DNA from: Candidatus Nomurabacteria bacterium
GTDB lineage: Bacteria; Patescibacteriota; Saccharimonadia; Saccharimonadales; Saccharimonadaceae
Assembly: GCA_031278275.1 (NCBI GenBank)
Contig: JAITKW010000004.1
Span: 1 to 12,934, forward strand
Direction of reading: 5' to 3'
Length of the DNA stretch: 12,934 bases
Made by a program: the position numbers and the translations under genes. Shown piece after piece: positions 5,995-12,259 of the stretch. Numbering within the stretch: position 1 is the first letter of the stretch; every line of letters starts with the position of its first letter. The notes below the pieces were generated by a model, which searched no databases, had not been told where the DNA came from, and saw nothing but the letters and a program-made list of their open reading frames with translations.

Positions 5995-7740
5995 ATGCAA
6001 GATGCCAAAGAGGAGGTCAGAAGTCGGTTGTCGGTTGAAGATGTGATTGGGCAATATCTTGAGCTGAAACGTGCGGGGCGCAATTTGAAAGCGCTCAGCC
6101 CATTCACCAACGAAAAAACGCCGAGTTTCATGGTCAGCCCCGAAAGGGGCGTGTGGCACGATTATTCTTCCGGCAAGGGCGGCGATATTTTTTCGTTTAT
6201 TATGGAAGTTGAGGGCATGAGCTTCCGCGAGGCGTTGGAACACTTGGCGAACAAAGCGGGGGTAGACTTAAAGCTATACAATTTCCGCACTAACGAAACG
6301 TCCGCCAAAAAACGCAAACAATTGTTGGCGGTGTTGGAACTCGCCGAAAAATATTACCGTTTCGCCTTGACGAAAAATCCTGCAATCATGGAGTACGTGT
6401 TTTACAAGCGCGGACTAACTCGAAAAACCGTGACAGATTTTCGGATTGGCTACGCCCCCAACTCTGGCAAAGCGCTCTCCGACTTTTTGAAAAAACGCGG
6501 TTGCCTTGAAGCAGAAATTGAAGCAGCGGGGTTATACAACCGTTTCAAAAGCGACTTATTCAAAGCGCGCGTAATGATTCCATTGATGGACAGCGGTGGC
6601 GCAACAATCGGTTTCACGGGCAGAATTGTCAATGACGCAGACAAAAACGCCCCCAAATACCTCAATTCCCCGCAAACTTTCGTGTATGACAAAAGTCGCC
6701 ACGTGTTTGGACTCAGCCAAGCCAAAGAATCCATCCGAAAATCCGGTTTTGTGGTTATCGTGGAGGGCAACATGGACGTAATTTCATCGCACCAAGCTGG
6801 CGTATGCGAGGCCGTAGCCACCGCCGGCACCGCCATGACAGAGGAACACTTGAAAACCTTGTCGCGCTGGACAACAGATTTACGCTTGGCGTATGATGGC
6901 GATGACGCAGGCATTCGGGCGGCAGAAAGGGCGGTCGGTATTGCCAGTAAACTTGGCATCAATTTGTCGATTATCGCCGATTATGGTGCCAAAGACCCTG
7001 ATGAGTTAATCCAAAAAGACCCGAAGTTATGGCAAGCCGCCGTGAATAAAAAACAGTCGGCAATGGAGTGGGTGCTCGCGCAATATGAAGCCAAATTGGA
7101 TTTATCAACTGGCGCAGGGAAACGAGAATACAGCTCTAAGGCGCTGGAGTTAATCAATAACATCGTGGACGAAGTGGAAAGGGCGGAATATGAACGAAAA
7201 TTGGCGGAAAAATTGAAATTGTCGGAGGAAGCTGTGAAAAACAAATCCCAAACCATGCTCAATCAGTTAGCCGCCAAATCTCGCCCAAAAAAAATCATGA
7301 AAATCACCGAAAATAGCGAGATTCAATCCGCTGCAAGCTTGGTTTTGGACACAATTTTGGGGATTTATTTATGGCAAAATGGCTTATCAACCGATTGGTT
7401 GAAAAACTTGGAGTTCAAATCAAAAATCAAGGCAAAAATTGCATACGCCTTGTTAAATGGGCAGACACTTGACAAGAATGATAGTGATGTTTATACTACT
7501 GCACAGGTATTAAGCCTACGAGCAGAGGGAAGATACTCCGTCTTGGAAAATATTGATTTTGAGCAAGAACTGGAGTCCCTGCTAAAAGAAGTAGAGAAAA
7601 ATAAACTCAAGGAACAGATTAACGAATTGTCTAATTCAATTCGGGAGGCTGACGAGTCAGATAATTTGGAGTTGGTGGCTGGGCTACAAAAACAAAAAAT
7701 GGCATTGGCAAAACAATTAGAAACGTTAAATAAGGAATAA
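5995..7740 (+). CDS. dnaG: DNA primase DnaG with degenerate zinc-binding domain
   Basis: Makes RNA primers for DNA replication. It is 581 residues, the usual length. Residues ~1-95 align with the zinc-binding domain but all four ligands are replaced: the CPFH motif reads SPFT (35-38) and the CFGC motif reads DYSS (56-59). The surrounding frame (NEKTPSF, SPER, GGD, FSFIME) is kept, so this is substitution and not deletion. The catalytic core is intact: RVMIPLMD and FTGRI in the RNA-polymerase domain, KYLNSPQTFVYDKS, the Toprim glutamate in EGNMDV (257-262), and D301/D303 in YDGDDAG. The charged C-terminal part (~420-581) fits the helicase-binding region. The ATG is chosen by its extended -10 just 6 nt upstream; there is no Shine-Dalgarno. 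rpoD starts 1 nt after the stop. Confidence 0.95.
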   Translation: MQDAKEEVRSRLSVEDVIGQYLELKRAGRNLKALSPFTNEKTPSFMVSPERGVWHDYSSGKGGDIFSFIMEVEGMSFREALEHLANKAGVDLKLYNFRTNETSAKKRKQLLAVLELAEKYYRFALTKNPAIMEYVFYKRGLTRKTVTDFRIGYAPNSGKALSDFLKKRGCLEAEIEAAGLYNRFKSDLFKARVMIPLMDSGGATIGFTGRIVNDADKNAPKYLNSPQTFVYDKSRHVFGLSQAKESIRKSGFVVIVEGNMDVISSHQAGVCEAVATAGTAMTEEHLKTLSRWTTDLRLAYDGDDAGIRAAERAVGIASKLGINLSIIADYGAKDPDELIQKDPKLWQAAVNKKQSAMEWVLAQYEAKLDLSTGAGKREYSSKALELINNIVDEVERAEYERKLAEKLKLSEEAVKNKSQTMLNQLAAKSRPKKIMKITENSEIQSAASLVLDTILGIYLWQNGLSTDWLKNLEFKSKIKAKIAYALLNGQTLDKNDSDVYTTAQVLSLRAEGRYSVLENIDFEQELESLLKEVEKNKLKEQINELSNSIREADESDNLELVAGLQKQKMALAKQLETLNKE

Positions 7741-7741
7741 A

Positions 7742-8698
7742 ATGGACGATAAAGACGATTTGTTACTTGAAGATATTAGCGGTGAAGATGTAGACCCGTC
7801 AGAGCTGGAAGAAATCCCAGAAGAAGAGTTGCAACTTTCAATTGAAGCTGACATCAATGAAGTATCAGATGACTCCGTAAAATTATATCTACATGAAATT
7901 GGTAAAATCCCTTTACTCAGCGGTGAAGAAGAATATAAGTTGGCAAAAAAGATTTTGAAAGGCGACAAAAAGGCGAAAGACAAGATGGTGGAATCCAATA
8001 TGCGTCTTGTGGTATCAATTGCCAAGCGGTATTCAGGGCGTGGCTTGGACTTTTTGGACTTAATCCAAGAGGGCAATACGGGATTGCTCCGAGCGGTGGA
8101 CAAGTTTGACCCAGAAAAGGGTTTCAAGTTCTCAACTTATGCCACATGGTGGATTCGCCAAGCCATTACGCGGGCAATTGCCGACCAAGCTCGTACTATC
8201 CGGATTCCGGTGCATATGGTGGAAACCATCAACAAATTGCTCCGCACCCAACGGCGTATGACCCAAGAATTAAACCGCGAACCGACCATTGATGAACTAG
8301 CCGAAGAGCTGGACATAGAACCGTCAAAAGTTGAACATGTAATGAAAATCAAGCAAGATGTAGTATCTTTGGACGCGGCAATTGGCAAAGACAGCGATGA
8401 CGATGATTCGGTAATTGGCGATTTCATTGAGGACGAAGCCCAAACCTCGCCAGAAGAAGCGGCATCCGTCCAGCTCTTAAAAGAACAAATCCAAGCCGTG
8501 CTTTCAACTCTCAGCGAACGTGAACAAAAAATCATTCGCATGCGTTTTGGCATTGGCGGCGGTCGTAGCCACACTTTGGAAGAAGTTGGTGCAGAGTTTT
8601 CGGTGACGCGCGAGCGCATTCGCCAAATTGAAGCCAAAGCTTTGGCAAAATTACGCAAAAACCGCGACACAAAAAAATTGCACGAATACCTCAAATAA
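7742..8698 (+). CDS. rpoD: Primary RNA polymerase sigma factor (sigma-70/SigA)
   Basis: The 318-residue primary sigma factor. An acidic N-terminus (~1-43) stands in for region 1.1, which is otherwise absent. Region 1.2 (~44-77, DSVKLYLHEIG) is followed by region 2 (~80-150) with FSTYATWWIRQAITRAI, the strand-opening and -10-reading helix. Region 3.0 keeps IPVHMVETINKL, whose His and Glu contact the TGn extended -10 in E. coli sigma-70. Region 4 (~257-306) has LSEREQKIIRMRFG and the VTRERIRQIEAKAL helix-turn-helix that reads the -35. Intact 2.4 and 3.0 fit the many extended -10 promoters here. It starts 1 nt after dnaG with AAGGA (7732-7736) 5 nt before the ATG: translational coupling. This is the dnaG-rpoD core of the macromolecular synthesis operon; rpsU is not adjacent. 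Confidence 0.97.
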   Translation: MDDKDDLLLEDISGEDVDPSELEEIPEEELQLSIEADINEVSDDSVKLYLHEIGKIPLLSGEEEYKLAKKILKGDKKAKDKMVESNMRLVVSIAKRYSGRGLDFLDLIQEGNTGLLRAVDKFDPEKGFKFSTYATWWIRQAITRAIADQARTIRIPVHMVETINKLLRTQRRMTQELNREPTIDELAEELDIEPSKVEHVMKIKQDVVSLDAAIGKDSDDDDSVIGDFIEDEAQTSPEEAASVQLLKEQIQAVLSTLSEREQKIIRMRFGIGGGRSHTLEEVGAEFSVTRERIRQIEAKALAKLRKNRDTKKLHEYLK

Positions 8699-8721
8699 CG
8701 GGTTAATATCCCGCATTATTT
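8693..8721. terminator. Bidirectional terminator between rpoD and tsaD
   Basis: AAATAA CGGG (8693-8702) pairs with CCCG (8710-8713) and, after a 2-nt bulge, TTATTT (8716-8721). The loop is TTAATAT. The A/U-rich outer stem contains the stop codons of both convergent genes, so the hairpin could end transcription from both sides within a 17-nt gap. The GC core is only 4 bp. Confidence 0.5.
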
Positions 8722-9729
8722 CGTTGGAAAAATGTCAAAGTTTCTCGGGTCGGCGGGTTTGGCACCGTTTTTGATTTGGAAATAAGCACTGGCGGCAACC
8801 ATCACAGCGTTGTCCGTGCAAAGCTCCGGTTTTGGGAAATAAACCGGCGTGTTTTTGACACGTTTTGTGACTTCCTCGCGCAATTTTTGGTTGGCAGAAA
8901 CCCCGCCCGCTAGCACCACCGTTTTGGGGCAAAGATTCTTTTCGGCTATCAGCAATTCATTCACCAAAACCGCAACCGCCGTTTTTTGAAAACTGGCAGC
9001 AAAATCCCGTTTTTGTTTTTGGCTAAGACGCTTCGCAATTTCAGTGGATGGAAACGAAAAATCTTGTCCAATCGCTTTTTGCGTAGCGCGAAGTAGCGCC
9101 GTTTTCAACCCCGAAAACGAAAAGTCATACGGTGTGCTTAATTTCGGTTTGGGTAATTCATAAGCATTTTCATCACCCAACTTGGCGGCTTTCGCAACAG
9201 ATGGCCCGCCCGGATAAGGCAACCCCAAAATCTTGGCGACTTTGTCAAAACATTCACCCGCCGCATCATCTTTTGTGCTGCCAACCATTCGGAAATCCGT
9301 ATGGTCTTTTATAAAAATCAGCTCCGTATGCCCGCCCGAAACCACCAAAGCCAAAATCGGAAATTGCAAATGCGGGTTGTCAATAAAATTGGCATAAATA
9401 TGCGCCCGAATATGATGAACCGGATAAAGTGGCTTGTTTTTGAGCAAAGCTAACGTCCGCGCCGTCAAAGTCCCAACCATCAGCGAGCCAATCAGCCCCG
9501 GCGCATAAGTCACAGCAATCGCATCAATTTCATTCCAATCGCTCACCGCTTCATCAATCACCGCATTCACCACTTCAATATGACTCCTCGCCGCCACCTC
9601 TGGCACCACACCGCCGTATTTTTTATGAATGTCAATTTGAGAATTGACAACACTGGAAATAACCCGCATGCCGTCACAAACCGCCGCCGCTGTTTCGTCA
9701 CAAGAACTTTCAATCCCTAAAATCCGCAT
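8716..9729 (-). CDS. tsaD: tRNA N6-adenosine threonylcarbamoyltransferase TsaD
   Basis: Transfers the threonylcarbamoyl group from TC-AMP to A37 of ANN-decoding tRNAs (t6A), in a complex with TsaB and TsaE. It is 337 residues, the standard length. ASKHA-fold motifs are complete: ESSCDET (7-13), EVAARSH, APGLIGSL, HHIRAH (105-110; H106 and H110 as metal ligands), VSGGHTEL, GECFDKVAKILG, GGVSANQKLRE and the C-terminal CTDNA with its metal Asp. The start is the ATG at 9729: the protein begins MRILGIESS as in the family, and TTGACC-17-TATACT ends 7 nt upstream. The open frame extends to 9765, but that start would overlap the -35 box. It is convergent with rpoD across 17 nt and divergent from tsaB, its partner. 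Confidence 0.97.
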   Translation of the reverse strand: MRILGIESSCDETAAAVCDGMRVISSVVNSQIDIHKKYGGVVPEVAARSHIEVVNAVIDEAVSDWNEIDAIAVTYAPGLIGSLMVGTLTARTLALLKNKPLYPVHHIRAHIYANFIDNPHLQFPILALVVSGGHTELIFIKDHTDFRMVGSTKDDAAGECFDKVAKILGLPYPGGPSVAKAAKLGDENAYELPKPKLSTPYDFSFSGLKTALLRATQKAIGQDFSFPSTEIAKRLSQKQKRDFAASFQKTAVAVLVNELLIAEKNLCPKTVVLAGGVSANQKLREEVTKRVKNTPVYFPKPELCTDNAVMVAASAYFQIKNGAKPADPRNFDIFPTK

Positions 9730-9736
9730 AGCCCTA

Positions 9737-9765
9737 AGTATACCAACGTTGACTTTTCCGGTCAA
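9737..9765 (-). promoter_or_regulatory. Promoter of tsaD (leaderless)
   Basis: Read on the minus strand: TTGACC (9765-9760), exactly 17 bp, then TATACT (9742-9737) preceded by TGG. The start codon A is at 9729, 7 nt past the -10, so the mRNA should begin at or one base before ATG. This is the best promoter match among the leaderless candidates. Confidence 0.7.
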
Positions 9766-9805
9766 GTGTGGTGCGGCGAGTCCTTACGGCAAGATTTACA
9801 ACACC

Positions 9806-9834
9806 TTGAAGTCGCTCCTTATCTGTGTTAAAAT
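9806..9834 (+). promoter_or_regulatory. Promoter of tsaB
   Basis: TTGAAG (9806-9811), 17 bp, TAAAAT (9829-9834) with TGT immediately before it. The predicted start near 9841 gives a leader of about 11 nt that consists of little more than the AGGAG ribosome site (9843-9847). It faces away from the tsaD promoter in the shared 122-nt gap. Confidence 0.65.
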
Positions 9835-9851
9835 CAAAAAGTAGGAGTTTT

Positions 9852-10253
9852 ATGATTTTATATCTCGACACTTCGGGCAAAACCGCCAAAGTTTGGCTTG
9901 ATGAAAATTACGCCGAGTTCGCGCTTGATCGGAACATGGCGAAAGAACTTTTGGGAAAAATTGATGCTTTTTTAGAACAACATCACAGCACATGGCACCA
10001 ACTCACGGGCTTAGCTTTGATGAAAGGCGCGGGCAGTTTTACTGGTCTTCGCATTGGTGCTAGCATTTTGAATGCGGTGGCTAGTAGCGAAAAAATCCCC
10101 ATTGTTGGCGAAAAAACCACCGCTAATGTCAATGACGATGGCGGCGAAAAGTGGCGAATGGCGGCGAAAAAACGCCTGCTTGAAGGACATAACGACAAGA
10201 TTGTCGTGCCATTTTATCAAAAAGAAGCAAATATTACGCAACCAAAACGATGA
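9852..10253 (+). CDS. tsaB: Short TsaB (t6A complex partner of TsaD), N-terminal lobe only
   Basis: The non-catalytic ASKHA partner that binds TsaD in t6A synthesis. MILYLDTS opens as expected and KGAGSFTGLRIGAS (~56-69) is the hallmark TsaB loop and helix. The protein ends at 133 residues, against roughly 200-230 in most bacteria: after TTANVNDDG (~92-100) it jumps to a segment VVPFYQKEANITQPKR that resembles the normal C-terminal end. Most of the second lobe is therefore missing. I see no frameshift remnant, and the frame closes cleanly, so it looks like a stable short form and not a broken gene. The ATG at 9852 has AGGAG (9843-9847) upstream; the earlier TTG at 9825 lies within the promoter. 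tsaD is divergent next door. Confidence 0.85.
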   Translation: MILYLDTSGKTAKVWLDENYAEFALDRNMAKELLGKIDAFLEQHHSTWHQLTGLALMKGAGSFTGLRIGASILNAVASSEKIPIVGEKTTANVNDDGGEKWRMAAKKRLLEGHNDKIVVPFYQKEANITQPKR

Positions 10254-10256
10254 TTT

Positions 10257-10267
10257 TATAGTAAAAT
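10257..10267 (+). promoter_or_regulatory. Possible murT promoter (-10 region)
   Basis: Two overlapping -10-like boxes, TATAGT (10257-10262) and TAAAAT (10262-10267), lie 9-14 nt before the murT ATG. No TGn and no -35 are clear, and no Shine-Dalgarno precedes the ATG. The short leader predicted is a weak call; read-through from tsaB is also possible. Confidence 0.3.
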
Positions 10268-10276
10268 AGTAAATAT

Positions 10277-11515
10277 ATGAAAAAAAGCTCGATTATGATT
10301 GGCAAGTTTGTGCGCCGTGTGGCGCGGTTGAAGGGCGATGGGTCGGCTTTGCCAGGTTTGGTTATTGAGAAAATTGACCGCAATTTTTTGCGCGACTGTC
10401 TTAAAAGTTTGCCAAAGGGCGTGGTGGTGGTTTCGGGGACGAATGGCAAAACCACGACCACCAAAATCATCGTGGAACTTTTGCAAAGTCAAGGGCTGAA
10501 GGTTTTTACCAATCGTTCCGGTAGCAATTTTGTGCGCGGGGTAATTGCGGCGATTTTGGAAAATATTAGCCCCAGTGGCAAGTTTGATTTTGATATTGCG
10601 GTTTTGGAGCTGGACGAGGCGCATGCGGTACGGTTTGTGAAAGTGGTGCAACCGAAATATGCGGTACTTTTGAATGTCATGCGCGACCAATTGGATAGGT
10701 TCGGCGAAATTGACACTACGGCAAAATTGTTGGCGCAAATTGCCGAAAAAACGACTGACAAAATCGTGATAAATCGCGAAGACAAACGCTTGAAAAAAAT
10801 CAAAAGCGCCGCTTTGGTTAAATATTTTGGCTTATCCAACAAATTATTAAGTGAGTTTCCGGAAGATGATGCCATGTTTTCGGAACATCATTTTCGCGTT
10901 TCCGGCAAAAGCCCGAAGGCCGATGTTGTTTTCGCCGACTTCAAAAAAGACACTGCCATTTATGAGATTGACGGCGAAAAATATGAAGTTAATTTGAAGT
11001 TGGACGGCGTTTATAATTTTTATAATGCGGCGGGCGCGCTCCTTATGGTGCGTGAAATCTTGCCAAAAAGCAATCCCAGCGATTTAATTAAAGCTTTGGG
11101 CGACGTGGAATCGGCGTTTGGGCGGGGCGAAATCATGAATATTCACGGCGAAAAAGTGCAACTTTTGTTGGTCAAAAACCCCAGCGGATTTCAACTTTCG
11201 CTCAAATCTTTTGGCAAGCGTAATTACAAAACCATGATTGCAATCAACGATCAGTACGCAGACGGGCGCGACATGAGTTGGCTGTGGAATGTGGATTTTC
11301 GGACTTTGAAAAATGTGGACGTGGTAAGTGGCGTGCGAGCTTTTGACATGGCGCTCAGGTTAAAATATGACGAGGTGCGTTTTGATAAAGTTGAAGAAGA
11401 TTTGACTTTGGCAACGGAAAAACTGATGAAACTAAAGGGAAAAAAACAGATTTTTTGCACTTATACCGCCATGCTGGAAATTCGCAAAATCCTAAACGGG
11501 AGGAGCTTGGAATGA
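10277..11515 (+). CDS. murT: Lipid II isoglutaminyl synthase, Mur-ligase-like subunit MurT
   Basis: With GatD it amidates the alpha-carboxyl of D-Glu in the lipid II stem peptide to D-isoglutamine, at the cytoplasmic membrane face. It is 412 residues. Start region ALPGLVIEKID is typical. The P-loop GTNGKTTTTK is at 54-63, LELDEAHAVRF and LNVMRDQLDRFGE follow, then INREDKRL, a DGVYNFYNAAGALL stretch, and the DUF1727 C-terminal domain with ADGRDMSWLWNVDF (~328-341), which meets GatD. The zinc-ribbon insert common in MurT (two CxxC pairs before the YN.YNAA motif) is missing: no cysteine occurs between the central domain and that motif; only two are present in the whole chain (residue 41 and near the end). 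It overlaps gatD by ATGA. Confidence 0.93.
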   Translation: MKKSSIMIGKFVRRVARLKGDGSALPGLVIEKIDRNFLRDCLKSLPKGVVVVSGTNGKTTTTKIIVELLQSQGLKVFTNRSGSNFVRGVIAAILENISPSGKFDFDIAVLELDEAHAVRFVKVVQPKYAVLLNVMRDQLDRFGEIDTTAKLLAQIAEKTTDKIVINREDKRLKKIKSAALVKYFGLSNKLLSEFPEDDAMFSEHHFRVSGKSPKADVVFADFKKDTAIYEIDGEKYEVNLKLDGVYNFYNAAGALLMVREILPKSNPSDLIKALGDVESAFGRGEIMNIHGEKVQLLLVKNPSGFQLSLKSFGKRNYKTMIAINDQYADGRDMSWLWNVDFRTLKNVDVVSGVRAFDMALRLKYDEVRFDKVEEDLTLATEKLMKLKGKKQIFCTYTAMLEIRKILNGRSLE

Positions 11516-12240
11516 ATAATGCCAAAAAATCCTTGACCATCTTGCATTTGTATCCACGAGAAATGAACCTTTACGGCGATCACGGCAATATTTTGGCTTT
11601 GCAAAAACGTTGCCATTGGCGAGGTATCAAAACCACCGTGTTTGAATACGAACCGCAAAAAAAACTGCCCAAAGAAATTGATATTATTTTTGGCGGTGGC
11701 GGGCAAGATTCTGGGCAATCCGTCATTCAAGACGACTTTTTGAAACTTGGCGAAAAATTGAAAAAGTTGGTGGAAGACGGCGTGCCAACGCTGGTCGTTT
11801 GTGGGCTATACCAATTGTTCGGTAATTTTTTCAAAACTTTGGACGGCGAAATTATCAAAGGTATTTCGGTGTTTAATGTCAAAACTTTGGGGGGAAATGA
11901 GCGGCTGATTGGCAACGTGGTGGTTGAAAGCAGCCAGTTTGGCAAAATTGTCGGCTACGAAAATCACAGCGGGCGGACTTTTTTTGAAGTGGATTTGCAG
12001 CCGCTGGGCGATGTGAAAAAAGGCGCGGGCAATAACGGCGAAGATTTTGAAGAGGGCGTGCGCTACAAAAACGCCATTGGTACTTATTTGCACGGCCCAA
12101 TCTTGCCCAAAAACCCAAAAATTGCGGATTTTTTGATTGAAACCGCCCTCACGCGCAAATACGGCATGACAAAATTATCAAAATTGAATGACGACTTGGA
12201 AAAACAAGCCCATTTATCATCATCTTCCCGTCCAAGATAA
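11512..12240 (+). CDS. gatD: Lipid II isoglutaminyl synthase, glutaminase subunit GatD
   Basis: A class I glutamine amidotransferase of the CobB/CobQ type that frees ammonia from glutamine and channels it to MurT. It is 242 residues. The N-terminus LTILHLYPREMNLYGDHGNILAL is family-typical, GGGGQDSGQ (~61-69) follows, and the nucleophile C97 sits in VVCGLYQLFG. H194 in GTYLHGPILPKNP is the catalytic His; the acid of the triad comes from MurT. IVGYENHSGR matches the family's central strand. The ATG at 11512 overlaps the murT TGA (ATGA), and GGGAGGAG at 11498-11505 is a strong Shine-Dalgarno, so translation is coupled to give a 1:1 complex. The open frame upstream to 11455 is within murT and rejected. 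The polar, Ser-rich tail after ~225 appears nonconserved. Confidence 0.95.
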   Translation: MNNAKKSLTILHLYPREMNLYGDHGNILALQKRCHWRGIKTTVFEYEPQKKLPKEIDIIFGGGGQDSGQSVIQDDFLKLGEKLKKLVEDGVPTLVVCGLYQLFGNFFKTLDGEIIKGISVFNVKTLGGNERLIGNVVVESSQFGKIVGYENHSGRTFFEVDLQPLGDVKKGAGNNGEDFEEGVRYKNAIGTYLHGPILPKNPKIADFLIETALTRKYGMTKLSKLNDDLEKQAHLSSSSRPR

Positions 12241-12244
12241 TTTG

Positions 12245-12253
12245 TGTTACAAT
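12245..12253 (+). promoter_or_regulatory. Extended -10 promoter of the CNNM-like gene (leaderless)
   Basis: TGT then TACAAT (12248-12253), 6 nt, then ATG at 12260. Same geometry as the dnaG and deacetylase promoters. No good -35. Confidence 0.55.
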
Positions 12254-12259
12254 TCATTT

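Noticed and set aside
9730..9765. Upstream start extending tsaD by 12 residues
   Set aside because: These bases contain the TTGACC-17-TATACT promoter on the minus strand, and the family starts at MRILGIESS.
9825..9851. TTG start for tsaB
   Set aside because: It overlaps the -10 box; the ATG at 9852 has AGGAG upstream and matches the family N-terminus.
11455..11511. Earlier start for gatD
   Set aside because: It lies inside murT; the ATGA overlap with GGGAGGAG is the standard coupled arrangement.
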